Positions 52,538 through 63,426 of a stretch of DNA of 64,000 nt are shown here, in pieces (positions within the stretch are counted from its first letter, which is position 1; every line of letters starts with the position of its first letter). The stretch comes from an uncultured Pelagibacteraceae bacterium (GTDB lineage Bacteria; Pseudomonadota; Alphaproteobacteria; Pelagibacterales; Pelagibacteraceae), in the NCBI GenBank assembly GCA_902623975.1, contig CACNVR010000004.1, forward strand, positions 1-64,000. Direction: 5' to 3'. Under the pieces are notes generated by a model, which searched no databases, had not been told where the DNA came from, and saw only the letters and a program-made list of their open reading frames with translations. A program made the translations under genes and the position numbers.

Positions 52538-53085
52538 ATGGTCATTATTTCTTTTTCTTTTGCTGAAACTTTATCGTCAACGATTTGAATGTGTTTGTCA
52601 GTGATGTTTTGGACATTTTTTTCAAAAGCTTTTTCTTCATCTTCACCAATTTCTTTTGATTTTAAAAGTTTCTTCAACTCATCATTTGCATCCCGACGTA
52701 TGTTTCTGATTGAAACTTTACATTTTTCTCCCATCGATTTAATCATTTTTTTTAATTCAGTTCTTCTTTCTTCATTCAATTCTGGAATTGGTAATCTTAC
52801 TAACTGACCATCAATTTGTGGATTTAATCCTAACTCAGATTTTTTTATAGCAGCATCAACTAAAGGGACATTATTTTGATCCCAAACTTGAATGTTAATC
52901 ATTCTTGGCTCCGGTGTAGTTATACTGCCTATTTGATTAATAGGCATTTGTTGACCATAAACATCTACTTTTATAAGGTCTAACATTGCTGCATTGGCCC
53001 TACCAGTTCTTAGTGATGAAAGCTCTTTTGTAAAAGCTTCTATAGATTTATCCATCTTGAGGCTATGTGATTTTTCATCAAACAT
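52534..53085 (-). CDS. frr: Ribosome recycling factor
   Basis: 183 aa; ELSSLRTGRANAAMLD, PEPRMINIQVWD. Confidence 0.96.
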   Translation of the reverse strand: MFDEKSHSLKMDKSIEAFTKELSSLRTGRANAAMLDLIKVDVYGQQMPINQIGSITTPEPRMINIQVWDQNNVPLVDAAIKKSELGLNPQIDGQLVRLPIPELNEERRTELKKMIKSMGEKCKVSIRNIRRDANDELKKLLKSKEIGEDEEKAFEKNVQNITDKHIQIVDDKVSAKEKEIMTI

Positions 53086-53938
53086 TTATTCCCCTATTTT
53101 AATTCTGCTAAACTCCTTAATTTTTAAATCATTTATAGCAAGTTCTTTTAAAACATCTTGAACTTTTTTTTTTGGTTCCATAACCCAAGCTTGAGTCAAA
53201 AGAGCATTTTCTTCTTTAAACTTATTCATCTTACCTAAACTTATTTTTTTTAGCAATCTCCTCTGGTTTTCCTGAATTTTTAAGCTCTTCAGAAACTAAT
53301 TCCTGCTCTTTATCAATAACTGCTTTATCTATTAAACTTGACTCTAAAGCTAAAGGATTTGATGCTGCTATATGCATCGATAATTGTTTACCAAATGTTT
53401 TAACTGCATCAGAGTTGTCTTTTGTTTCTAAAGAAACAATAACAGCTAATTTAGCCAAGTTATCTTTTACTACAGTGTGTAAGTATTGGTAATTAATTGA
53501 TGATGAATTAGATATTGTTTTTGTTTTACCAATTGTTATTTTTTCACCAATTTTTGCTATCAAAGCCACCAAGTTTTCCTCAACTGTAATATCATTTTTC
53601 ATTTTTGTTTTTTTTAATTGATCAATGTCTGAATCTTTTTGATTATTCAATTCACTCAATTCTTTAACAAAATTTATGAAATCGTCATTTTTTGCTACAA
53701 AGTCAGTTTCACAATTTACCTCAATTATAGATGTTTTTTTTTCATCTCCACTAATCGCAACAACTCCCTCCTTTGCATCTCTAGACATTTTTTTTGATGC
53801 TTTTGAAATTCCTTTTACTCTTAAAATTTCAACTGCTTTATCTAGGTCTCCGTTAGCTTCCTTGATTGCTAAATTGCAGTCCTTAAAACCTGCGCCAGTT
53901 GCTTCTCTAAGTTTCTTAACTTTTTCAATATCACTCAT
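53086..53938 (-). CDS. tsf: Elongation factor Ts, split by an apparent +1 insertion in an A8 run (plus T8 at 53244-53251)
   Basis: ORF 53231..53938 carries the N-terminus; restoring frame gives [61 protein letters not shown], the EF-Ts C-terminus. Confidence 0.92.
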
Positions 53939-54754
53939 TTAATTTAATTCCTTAGATTTTTTTTTGGTAAATTTTTTTTCTAGCTTATCTCTATCAATTT
54001 CAGCTATTGTTTTTGTATTATCTTTTTTTTCTTTTTTTTCAGGACTTTTTGTTATTTCAATATTTGGAGCTGTCTTTTTGGCTGCAATAATTGTTTCTTT
54101 AATTAAATTACAATATAAATCAATTGATCTTCTAGCATCATCATTGCCTGGAATTGGAAAATCAATTCCATCTGGATTAGAGTTACTATCAAGAATTGCA
54201 ATTATAGGTATTCCTAATTTAACAGATTCTTGTATAGCTAAAGACTCATAATTAGTATCAATAATAAAAACTAAATCTGGTATCTTTTTCATTTCGGATA
54301 TTCCTCCAAGAGATCTTTGAAGTTTATCTTTTTTAACACTCATTTTGAGTAATTCTTTTTTTGTAAAACCTCTATTTTCAGCAACTAAATCAATTTCTAG
54401 TTTTTTAAGCTTTTTTATTGAATTTGAAATAGTGCCCCAGTTAGTTAGCATTCCACCTAACCATCTATAATTAACAAAATACTGATCAGTTTCTTTAGCT
54501 ACTTCGGCTATAGCTTCAGATGCCTGTTTTTTTGTAGATACAAATAAAATTTTTCCATTATTAGCTATGGTCTCATGTACCTTCTCTAAAGCTACCTTTG
54601 TTAACTCCAAAGTTTGTGTTAAGTCTATTATGTGGATTGAGTCTCTTTTGCCAAAAATGTATTTTTTCATTTTTGGATTCCATCTTAAAGTTTTATGTCC
54701 AAGATGCACTCCTGCTTCAAGTAATTGTTGGATTGTAATATTTGGTATCTTCAT
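53939..54754 (-). CDS. rpsB: 30S ribosomal protein S2
   Basis: 271 aa; [25 protein letters not shown]. Confidence 0.97.
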   Translation of the reverse strand: MKIPNITIQQLLEAGVHLGHKTLRWNPKMKKYIFGKRDSIHIIDLTQTLELTKVALEKVHETIANNGKILFVSTKKQASEAIAEVAKETDQYFVNYRWLGGMLTNWGTISNSIKKLKKLEIDLVAENRGFTKKELLKMSVKKDKLQRSLGGISEMKKIPDLVFIIDTNYESLAIQESVKLGIPIIAILDSNSNPDGIDFPIPGNDDARRSIDLYCNLIKETIIAAKKTAPNIEITKSPEKKEKKDNTKTIAEIDRDKLEKKFTKKKSKELN

Positions 54755-54840
54755 ATTTATTCCCGGTTAAGCCACCACAGTAATTTCCAATTAAGGACCG
54801 GAGGTATAAAACCAATAACTGTGTGCGTGTTAGTTTATTT
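54755..54840 (-). ncRNA. Candidate structured leader RNA of rpsB with a possible pseudoknot
   Basis: Unusually GC-rich for this genome; complementary blocks CACAGT(54776-54781)/ACTGTG(54818-54823) and CCGGT(54763-54767)/ACCGG(54797-54801) in crossing order. Confidence 0.5.
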
Positions 54841-54883
54841 TTGGAGATATTTACAAAGATTTTCAAAGATAAACAAGAATAAT

Positions 54884-57800
54884 TTAGCTGATTATTGCTG
54901 ATATTTCCTTATTTCTTAACAAATTTATAGTTTTTCGATCGATTTCTCTCTTATTTTCTAATTGAAAATTTAAATTGTGATTTTTATCGGATATTTTTAT
55001 CTTGATTGTGGTGTAACCATTTTTTGGTAAAGTTTTCGAAATTTCATCCAACTCTTTCATAGATTTAAGTTTAAAAACAACTTCATTAATAGGACTATTA
55101 ATTAAGTCTTTCAAAGAAGCAATTTTTTGGACATTGATTCTTTTAAATCTATTATCTTCATCTGACAAAGACTTAATTACAGTTAAAATAAATGAATTTC
55201 CTTCTTTTAACAAATCTCGATTTAGATCTAATAGATCTGAAAAAATAAATAATTCAAAAACACTTGTTAAATCTGTCAGCTTTAAAACAGCATAGGAATT
55301 TCCTTTTGAAGTTTTTCTCTCTTGAATTTTCAATAATGTTGCAGCAATATTTGTCTCTTTAATTTCGTCATTACTTACAAATTTTTGATAATCTATAATT
55401 CTATAATCATCAAAAATTTCTTTAAACTGATTTAATGGATGATCAGAAATAAAAAATCCTACAGCTTCAAATTCTTTTGATAATCTCTCTTCAAATTTCC
55501 AATCTTCAATTTCTGAAATAATTTTTTCCTGTTCCACTGAGTCACCAAATAGGTCAATTTGATTTAAAGATTTATTTTCAAATAAATTTTTTGATTTAGT
55601 GATTAAATTTGGTATAGAAACAAACATTGATTGTCTATTTTTATTGATGTTGTCAAAAGCTCCAGCCTTAACAAGGCCCTCTAATTGTAATTTATTTATA
55701 TCTTTTGGATTTACTCTAGCTACAAAATCATTTACTGATTTAAATTTTCCGTTAGTAAGTCTTTCTTTTACAATGTTAGATATGGCCTCAAAACCAACAG
55801 CTTTAATACCTCCTAAAGCATAATAAAACGTTTCATCATCAGTTCTAAAATCAGCAAAACACTCGTTTATGTCTGGTCTGATTACTTTTATCTTTAATCT
55901 TTTTAACTCTTCATAAAATTCACTTAATTTATTTTGATTGGATATATCCATTGACATGGATGCAGCAATAAATTCTTTAGGATAATAAGTTTTAAGATAT
56001 GCTGTTTGATAAGATATCAAAGCATAAGCAGCAGCATGACTTTTATTAAAACCATATTCTGCAAAAGGCTCAATTTTTAAAAAAATACTTGCTGCAACTT
56101 CTTTACTAATACCATTATTAACTGCACCTGCTATAAAATTCTGTTTTTGTTTCTCTAATTCTACTCTTTTTTTCTTACCCATGGCACGTCTCAAGATATC
56201 CGCTTGCCCTGCTGTAAAACCTGATAATTTTTGAGCAATTTGCATCACCTGTTCTTGATAGATAATTACACCGTAAGTTGGTTTTAAAATTTCCTCTAAT
56301 AATGGATGTAAATAATCAGGTTTTTGTTTTCCATGCTTGCAATCATTATATGTTGGAATATTGCTCATAGGTCCAGGACGGTATAGAGCTACTAATGCTA
56401 TAATATCTTCAATATGATTTGGTCTCATTTGTACAAGTGCTTCTCGCATACCAGCACTTTCAATTTGAAATAAGCCAACAGTTTTTCCTGATGATAACAA
56501 ATCAAAAACCTTTTGATCTTCAAAATTAATATTTTCAATTTTAAATTCTCTATTTTTTTTTCTAACTAATTTTTGAGTATTATTTATTACTGTTAAAGTT
56601 TTTAATCCCAGAAAATCAAATTTAATAAGACCTGCGTTTTCAGCAGAATACATATCAAATTGTGTTGATGGTAATAATAAATTGGCTGTTGGATCTTTAT
56701 ATAATGGCACAGTCTCCGTCAATTTTTTGTCAGCAATTACTACACCTGCTGCATGTGTAGCAACATTTCTGTTTAATCCCTCAAGTTTCAGAGATAGATC
56801 TGCTAGTTTTTTAACTCTTGAGTCTTCCTTAATAAGTTTCTGAAGTCTAGGTTCACCTGCAATACACTCTGTTAAATTCTGAGGTCTTGACGGATCAAAT
56901 GGTATCATTTTTGAAATACTATCTACAAAACCATAAGACATTCCTAAAACTCTTCCTACGTCTCTCATAACCATTCTGGCTTTTAATTTTCCAAATGTAA
57001 TTATATGAGCTACACTATTTTTGTATTTTTCAGTTAAATATTTAAAAACTAAATCCCTTTTTTCCTCACAAAAATCAATATCAAAATCTGGCATTGATAT
57101 ACGATCTGGATTCAAGAATCTTTCAAATATTAAATTAAATTTTATTGGATCAACATCAGTAATTGACAAACACCAAGCAACAAGAGATCCAGCACCAGAA
57201 CCTCTTCCCGGTCCAACCGGAATTTCATTTTGCTTTGCCCATTTTATATAATCTGAAACAATTAAAAAATAACTGGCATACTTCATCTCGATGATAATAT
57301 TTAATTCATGATCCAATCTATCTTTATATTTTAAAAAGTTTTCATTTGATAAAATGGTTTCATCATTTAATTTAAAAATATTTCTAAATTTATCCTTTAA
57401 TCCTTCAAATGCCTCTTTTTTTAAAATATCTTCAGCATTGCCACCTTTCTCTGAGCTGATATTTGGTAGTATTGGTTTTGAAAAAGAAGGTTTAAAACTA
57501 CAACGAAATGGAAAATTATAATTATTTTCTAATGCTTCAGGAATATCTGCAAATAATTCTGACATTTCAGTATCAGTTTTTAGATAATGCTGATCACTAA
57601 ATCGAAGTCTATTCTTTTCGTTAATATAGGTTTTATTTTTTATACAAATTAATGCATCATGTGCCTCATGCATATCTTTACTCAAATAAAAAACTTCATT
57701 AGTAGCAATTATCGGTATTTCTAATTTTAAAGATTGATCTAAATTAAATTTTTCAAAAGCTATTTCATTAAGATCATTATGTCGTTGAATTTCTAAATAA

Positions 57801-58297
57801 AACCTATTATTAAATTTTGATTTAAGTTTTTGGTATAAATCTTGAATTTCTTGCGATTTTCCTTTTTCAAAAAGTTTACCAAACAAACCAAAAATAGTGC
57901 CTGAAAATATAGCAACACCGTTATTATTATTTAGTAATTCATCAAAAGTGATATGTGGGTCTAATAAATCATTATTATTTAGAAATGATTGCGTCGACCA
58001 ATGAATAATTCTCTTGTAACCTTCTTCATTAAGTGAAAATAAAGGTACAAGACCCAATGTATCTCCAAACTTGATATATATTTGAGTTCCAATTATAGGC
58101 TGTGTTCCAGCTTTTGAAATTTTTTCAGCAAACTCTAATGCACCACATAAATTTGATGTGTCGCATAAACCAAATGATCTTATTTTATTATTTTTTGAGT
58201 AATCTTTTAACTCATCGATTCTAACAGCACCCTCGCAAATAGAATATTGCGAATGTATTTTTAGATGATTAAAGCTTTGAATATTAGACTCAGACAT
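54884..58297 (-). CDS. dnaE: DNA polymerase III subunit alpha
   Basis: 1137 aa; PGRGSGAGSLVAWCL, MPDFDIDFCEEKRD, YQEQVMQIAQKLSGFTAGQADILRRAMGKK. Confidence 0.97.
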   Translation of the reverse strand: MSESNIQSFNHLKIHSQYSICEGAVRIDELKDYSKNNKIRSFGLCDTSNLCGALEFAEKISKAGTQPIIGTQIYIKFGDTLGLVPLFSLNEEGYKRIIHWSTQSFLNNNDLLDPHITFDELLNNNNGVAIFSGTIFGLFGKLFEKGKSQEIQDLYQKLKSKFNNRFYLEIQRHNDLNEIAFEKFNLDQSLKLEIPIIATNEVFYLSKDMHEAHDALICIKNKTYINEKNRLRFSDQHYLKTDTEMSELFADIPEALENNYNFPFRCSFKPSFSKPILPNISSEKGGNAEDILKKEAFEGLKDKFRNIFKLNDETILSNENFLKYKDRLDHELNIIIEMKYASYFLIVSDYIKWAKQNEIPVGPGRGSGAGSLVAWCLSITDVDPIKFNLIFERFLNPDRISMPDFDIDFCEEKRDLVFKYLTEKYKNSVAHIITFGKLKARMVMRDVGRVLGMSYGFVDSISKMIPFDPSRPQNLTECIAGEPRLQKLIKEDSRVKKLADLSLKLEGLNRNVATHAAGVVIADKKLTETVPLYKDPTANLLLPSTQFDMYSAENAGLIKFDFLGLKTLTVINNTQKLVRKKNREFKIENINFEDQKVFDLLSSGKTVGLFQIESAGMREALVQMRPNHIEDIIALVALYRPGPMSNIPTYNDCKHGKQKPDYLHPLLEEILKPTYGVIIYQEQVMQIAQKLSGFTAGQADILRRAMGKKKRVELEKQKQNFIAGAVNNGISKEVAASIFLKIEPFAEYGFNKSHAAAYALISYQTAYLKTYYPKEFIAASMSMDISNQNKLSEFYEELKRLKIKVIRPDINECFADFRTDDETFYYALGGIKAVGFEAISNIVKERLTNGKFKSVNDFVARVNPKDINKLQLEGLVKAGAFDNINKNRQSMFVSIPNLITKSKNLFENKSLNQIDLFGDSVEQEKIISEIEDWKFEERLSKEFEAVGFFISDHPLNQFKEIFDDYRIIDYQKFVSNDEIKETNIAATLLKIQERKTSKGNSYAVLKLTDLTSVFELFIFSDLLDLNRDLLKEGNSFILTVIKSLSDEDNRFKRINVQKIASLKDLINSPINEVVFKLKSMKELDEISKTLPKNGYTTIKIKISDKNHNLNFQLENKREIDRKTINLLRNKEISAIIS

Positions 58298-58967
58298 TAA
58301 TGGTTCTTATATTACCATTAACTATTTCCAATTGGCAATCTGCCTTATTTGCAAAAAATCTATTATGAGTTGCAAAAATTATTAATCTGTTTGAATTTAA
58401 TTGAGTTTTTAAAATTTTAAAAACTTCTTTTGCTGCTTCAGTGTCTAAGCTTCCTGTTGGTTCGTCAGCTAAAATAATTTGTGGATCATTGACTACAGCC
58501 CTTGCGATTGAAACTCTTTGCTTTTCACCTCCTGAAAGTTGAGATGGATAATGATCAGCTCTATTAATCAATCCAACTTTTTTTAATAAATTTTTTGATT
58601 TTTCTTTAGATATTATCTTATTATTTCCAGCTGCCAGACTTGCTAAGTAGATATTCTCTAAAGCAGTAAAATCAGGAAGTAAATTATCTTGCTGATAAAT
58701 TATCCCAATTTTATTTGCTCTTAAAATATCATTTTTTTTTGAATCATTAAAATTTATTAATTTTTCATCAAAAAATATTGAGCCTGAGGAGGGTCTGTCT
58801 ATTAAAGAGAGTAAGTTTAACAAAGTAGATTTACCAGATCCGGATGGACCCATTAAAGAGTAAATCTTTCCTTTTTTAAAATTGAAGGAAATTTTTTTTA
58901 AAACTTTAATATTTTTAACAGTATCAAAAGATTTATTCAAATTAGAGAGTTTTATTAAATTACTCAT
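58290..58967 (-). CDS. lolD: Lipoprotein-releasing ABC transporter ATPase LolD
   Basis: 225 aa; [28 protein letters not shown]. Confidence 0.92.
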   Translation of the reverse strand: MSNLIKLSNLNKSFDTVKNIKVLKKISFNFKKGKIYSLMGPSGSGKSTLLNLLSLIDRPSSGSIFFDEKLINFNDSKKNDILRANKIGIIYQQDNLLPDFTALENIYLASLAAGNNKIISKEKSKNLLKKVGLINRADHYPSQLSGGEKQRVSIARAVVNDPQIILADEPTGSLDTEAAKEVFKILKTQLNSNRLIIFATHNRFFANKADCQLEIVNGNIRTINV

Positions 58968-60189
58968 ACTTTAGTGCCTTTATTGGATCTAATTTTGCTG
59001 CTTTTAAAGCAGGAAATATTGAGACAATGACTGTGATTAAAATTGAACATATTGAAATAATAGTTATTGAAACTGGATCAATTTCAGATGGCATTGTGCT
59101 TAAGAAGTATATTTCTTCTGGAAACAAAGTTATATCAAATATTTTGCTAAAAAATTGTCTTAAATTTTCAACATACATAGAAAAAGTAATACCTAAGATA
59201 ATTCCAAATATTGTGGCTGATGTACCTATTATAACTCCTATTAAGAAAAAAATTTTGACAATTGATTTATTCAAAACTCCAATAGATTTTAAAATTGCAA
59301 TTTCACGTGTCTTATTTTTAACTAAAATTGTCAAACCTGAAATTATATTAAATGCAGCAACAATAATTATTAACGATAGTATAATAAACATAACATTTCT
59401 TTCTACTTTAAGTGCTGAAAACAGTGATCTGTTCATATCAGCCCACGAATAAATAAATTCATTAGGAAAAATTTTTTGAATCATAACTTTTTGGTTTTCA
59501 ATATTTTGTGGATTTTTTAGGTAAACTTCTAAATTTCTATTCTTGTTTTCTAAATCTAGAAATTTTTCAAGAGTCTCTAAATTTATAAATGCAACATTAT
59601 TGTCAAAATCAACTAAACCACTTTCAAAAAAAGACTTAATAATAAAAGTTTTTTGCTTTGGTAAACTTCCAATAATTGTTTGTACGCCAGAAGTGGATAT
59701 TATGGTTATTTTATCTCCAATTTTGACATCTAAAATAAAACTCAATTCTTTACCAATTGATATATGGTTGTGCGTCATATTATTTCTGTCTCCAATGAAA
59801 TTTTTATTTTTTATTATTTCAAGTTTTGGAAAATCTTGACTAGTATAGCCTCTTAAAATTATCCCTTTTGAAGAATTATCATTCATTATAATTGCTTCAC
59901 CAGAATTACTTAGGATTAAATTTTTACTAATTGAATTAAGTTTTTGATCTATATCCTTGATATTAATTTTATTTTCATAAGGTTTGATAGTTATATGTGC
60001 ATTAAATCCAACAATTTTATTGATTAATTCTGTTCTGAAACCATTCATAACAGACATTACAATTATCAGCACAGCTACCCCTAAACCAATTCCAATAAAT
60101 GAAAAAACTGAAATAATATTTAAAAAGCCGTCTTTTTTTCTAGCTTTTAAGAATCTTAATGTAATTTCTTTTTCTAATTGAGAAATCAA
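58960..60189 (-). CDS. Lipoprotein-releasing ABC transporter permease LolC/E
   Basis: 409 aa; FISVFSFIGIGLGVAVLIIVMSVMNGF, KTREIAILKSIG. Confidence 0.92.
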   Translation of the reverse strand: MISQLEKEITLRFLKARKKDGFLNIISVFSFIGIGLGVAVLIIVMSVMNGFRTELINKIVGFNAHITIKPYENKINIKDIDQKLNSISKNLILSNSGEAIIMNDNSSKGIILRGYTSQDFPKLEIIKNKNFIGDRNNMTHNHISIGKELSFILDVKIGDKITIISTSGVQTIIGSLPKQKTFIIKSFFESGLVDFDNNVAFINLETLEKFLDLENKNRNLEVYLKNPQNIENQKVMIQKIFPNEFIYSWADMNRSLFSALKVERNVMFIILSLIIIVAAFNIISGLTILVKNKTREIAILKSIGVLNKSIVKIFFLIGVIIGTSATIFGIILGITFSMYVENLRQFFSKIFDITLFPEEIYFLSTMPSEIDPVSITIISICSILITVIVSIFPALKAAKLDPIKALKYE

Positions 60190-61520
60190 TTTTTTTCTTT
60201 TTGTTCAGTTATGATTTTAATAATATCTCTTAATTGAAGCTTTTGAGACTCCTTACCAGTTTCTTTAAATTCTAATAAATTATCTTCTGCTTGTTTACCA
60301 ATAATTATTTGATAAGGGGCACCTATTAAGTTCATTTTTTTGATTTTTGATGAAAAATTTTCATCTGTATCATCTATTATTGCCTCAATATTATTTTTTT
60401 TCAGTTCTGAATAGATATTGTTAGCTTTAACTAATGCAGTGTTATCGTTTTTATTTACCATAGGAATAATAGATAGATCATAAGGAGCAATAGAAATTGG
60501 CCATTTCATGATTTCATTTTTTTCATCGTATTTTGCTTCAATTATAGCTCCCACTAATCTTGATACACCTATCCCGTAAGAACCCATTTTGACAAAATCT
60601 TTTTTTCCACCTGGTAAATCAACAGATGCATTCATAGCTTTTGAATATTTGTCTCCAAAATAAAAAATATGCCCGACCTCAATACCCTTGGTAATTAGTC
60701 TATTTTCTTTAGAAACTTCTTTTTCAAACTCATGTTTGTTAAACTTTTCATCAGTCACTGAATAATATTTTTCAAAATTTTTTCTCATACTTTCTAAAGA
60801 TTTTTTTTCTAATTCAATATTTTCAGTATTCACATCAAATATTCTTTTATCAGCGAAAATCTTACTTTCTCCAGTTTCAGCTAAAATTATAAATTCATGA
60901 GAAAGATTTCCACCAATAGGTCCTGTGTCAGCTGCCATAGGTATTGCTGTTAAATCTAATCTTTTAAAAGTTTTTAAGTAAGATATAAAAAATTTATTGT
61001 ATGAAAATAAAGCTTCGTCATCAGATACATCAAAAGAGTATGCATCTTTCATGTAAAATTCTCTACAACGCATTATTCCAAATCTAGGTCTAATCTCATC
61101 TCTAAATTTCCATTGAATATGATATAAAAGCTGCGGTAAAGATTTATAAGATTTGATTGATGATCTAAATATGTCTGTAACAAGTTCTTCATTTGTAGGT
61201 CCATAAAGCATTTCTCGATTTTGACGATCTTGTATTCTTAGCATCTCTTCTCCATAATCTTCATATCTTCCACTTTCTTTCCAAATTTCACTCGATTGAA
61301 TTGTTGGCATTAGTATTTCCTGAACACCAATTTTATTTTGTTCCTCTCTCACAATTTTTTCAATTTTTTTCATAACCTTAAATCCCAAAGGTAACCATGA
61401 ATAAATTCCAGCTGATGATTGTTTAATCATTCCAACTCTCAACATTAGTTGATGAGATTTAATTTTGGCTTCAGAGGGATTGTTCTTCAAAATAGGGATG
61501 AAAGATTTTGAAATATACAT
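60186..61520 (-). CDS. proS: Prolyl-tRNA synthetase
   Basis: 444 aa; class II aaRS, RVGMIKQSSAGIYSWLPLG, FRDEIRPRFGIMRCREFYMKDAYSF. Confidence 0.96.
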   Translation of the reverse strand: MYISKSFIPILKNNPSEAKIKSHQLMLRVGMIKQSSAGIYSWLPLGFKVMKKIEKIVREEQNKIGVQEILMPTIQSSEIWKESGRYEDYGEEMLRIQDRQNREMLYGPTNEELVTDIFRSSIKSYKSLPQLLYHIQWKFRDEIRPRFGIMRCREFYMKDAYSFDVSDDEALFSYNKFFISYLKTFKRLDLTAIPMAADTGPIGGNLSHEFIILAETGESKIFADKRIFDVNTENIELEKKSLESMRKNFEKYYSVTDEKFNKHEFEKEVSKENRLITKGIEVGHIFYFGDKYSKAMNASVDLPGGKKDFVKMGSYGIGVSRLVGAIIEAKYDEKNEIMKWPISIAPYDLSIIPMVNKNDNTALVKANNIYSELKKNNIEAIIDDTDENFSSKIKKMNLIGAPYQIIIGKQAEDNLLEFKETGKESQKLQLRDIIKIITEQKEKN

Positions 61521-61521
61521 A

Positions 61522-61767
61522 TTAATTGATTATATTTCTTAAGTTCAAATATTCAAACTTCATTAACAAATATATGATAATAAATAGAATAGTTGTTATC
61601 CCTGTGCAATAAATAAATTTCTTTAACATTTTCGGATTTTCTGGAGAACCAGGATCCTCGCCCTCTATTTTAATGGTCTTTTTTCTCTCTACATCAATTG
61701 GCAAAATTGCAAAAAAGATAATCCACCAAATAATGATGTAAATAATTGCTAATCCTGTAATGCTCAT
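61522..61767 (-). CDS. DUF1467-like two-TM membrane protein
   Basis: 81 aa; AIYIIIWWIIFFAILPIDVE..., GEDPGSPENPKMLKK; between proS and rnj. Confidence 0.7.
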   Translation of the reverse strand: MSITGLAIIYIIIWWIIFFAILPIDVERKKTIKIEGEDPGSPENPKMLKKFIYCTGITTILFIIIYLLMKFEYLNLRNIIN

Positions 61768-63425
61768 TAAATTTTTACTAGATTAATATTCGTAAATGGT
61801 TTCTTTCCAGTTTTTTCTTTAGTAAATCTTCTTGAAGCAATCTTTAATGAATCAATCAGATTGTGTTCTTGGCTTTTGTTGCCAAGTTTAAAAGTTCTAG
61901 TTGTTTTTTCTATTTCCTCTTCTAGTCCATAAATAAACTCATCAGTTTCATGAACAGGCAAACCTCTAAAAGTTATTATCGGATTGTTATGAATATTTCC
62001 TTTAGGTGTAATCAAAATTGTAATTTCTAAATAACCATTAGTGCTTAAATTTCTTCTATCTTTTATTGATTGAGAATTCTCCTCTACACTTATATTTCCA
62101 TCAAGATATAATCTGCCATTAGGTGCTTTGTCATAAACTTCGGGATGATCCCCTGGTGCTAATTTTACAATATCACCATTTTCTACTTGTACAGGATATG
62201 GTACCTGCATTTCTTTTGCAAAATTTATATGTTCTATCATGTGCCTGTGCTCACCATGTACTGGAATAACACATTTTGGTTTGACCCAATTATACATATC
62301 TTTTAAATCTTCTCTATTTGGGTGCCCAGAAACATGAATAAATTCACTTTCCTCTGAAATAACTTCTATTCCATCTTTTACTAACTGGTTGTGGAGTTTA
62401 TAAAGTTTCTTTTCATTTCCAGGTATAATTTTTGAAGAAAATATAACTGCATCATCTTTTTCAATAAATACATCGGGATGAGTATAATTAGAAATTCTCA
62501 TCATAGCCCCCATAGGTTCACCTTGACTTCCAGTGCAAAGATAAACTATTTTTTCTCTAGAAATATTCTTTGCTTCTCTTGGATCTATAGGATCAATTGT
62601 ATCTTGTAGGTATCCACATTGCCTTGCTGCTTTATATATTCTGTGCATCGACCTACCAACTAAAGAAATTTGTCTTCCTGTTTTTTCTGCACAATAGAAG
62701 GCTGACTCCATTCTTGCTACATTTGATGCAAATGATGTAATTATTACTCTTTTTTTTAGTCTACTCATAATATTGAGCATATTTTTTCTTACATCTAGTT
62801 CAGAACCTGATCTGCCAGCACTAAAAACATTAGTAGAATCACAGATCATTGCTAATACACCTTGATCACCAATTTCTTTTAATCTTTTTGAATTAATTTC
62901 ATCACCAATTAGAGGGTTAGGATCAACTTTCCAATCCCCTGTATGTAATACGACACCAGCCGGTGTTTGAATTTTAAGTCCATTCGGTTCTAAAATAGAA
63001 TGTGTTAATGTAATATATTCAATTTCAAAAGGATCTAATTTTACTTTTCCATTCAATTCTACAATTTGTAAGTCTTTAGTGATATCTATATGTTTCTCTT
63101 TAAATTTTTCTTTAATTAATACTGCTGTGAAAGGTGTAGCATAAATCTTGCAACCTAATTTTGGCCAAAGATGAGCTACAGCTCCTATGTGATCTTCATG
63201 AGCGTGTGTTAGTATTATTCCAAGTAAATTTTCTTTTCTTTCTTGTATGAATCCTGGATCTGGATAAATTAAATCAATACCTGGAATAGTATCATCAGCA
63301 AAGGTTACACCGATATCTACCATAATCCATTTATGATCACCTGGCTGTCCATAACCAAATAAGTTCATATTCATGCCAATTTCGCCAGATCCACCCAATG
63401 GGCAAAATAAAAATTCATCTTTCAT
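61767..63425 (-). CDS. rnj: Ribonuclease J
   Basis: 552 aa; metallo-beta-lactamase THAHEDHIGAV, CTGSQGEPMGAMMRI, HVSGHPNREDL. Confidence 0.94.
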   Translation of the reverse strand: MKDEFLFCPLGGSGEIGMNMNLFGYGQPGDHKWIMVDIGVTFADDTIPGIDLIYPDPGFIQERKENLLGIILTHAHEDHIGAVAHLWPKLGCKIYATPFTAVLIKEKFKEKHIDITKDLQIVELNGKVKLDPFEIEYITLTHSILEPNGLKIQTPAGVVLHTGDWKVDPNPLIGDEINSKRLKEIGDQGVLAMICDSTNVFSAGRSGSELDVRKNMLNIMSRLKKRVIITSFASNVARMESAFYCAEKTGRQISLVGRSMHRIYKAARQCGYLQDTIDPIDPREAKNISREKIVYLCTGSQGEPMGAMMRISNYTHPDVFIEKDDAVIFSSKIIPGNEKKLYKLHNQLVKDGIEVISEESEFIHVSGHPNREDLKDMYNWVKPKCVIPVHGEHRHMIEHINFAKEMQVPYPVQVENGDIVKLAPGDHPEVYDKAPNGRLYLDGNISVEENSQSIKDRRNLSTNGYLEITILITPKGNIHNNPIITFRGLPVHETDEFIYGLEEEIEKTTRTFKLGNKSQEHNLIDSLKIASRRFTKEKTGKKPFTNINLVKI

Positions 63426-63426
63426 A

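Noticed and set aside
59027-59452. 141-aa plus-strand ORF
   Set aside because: Antisense to the LolC/E-like permease; low-complexity hydrophobic translation.
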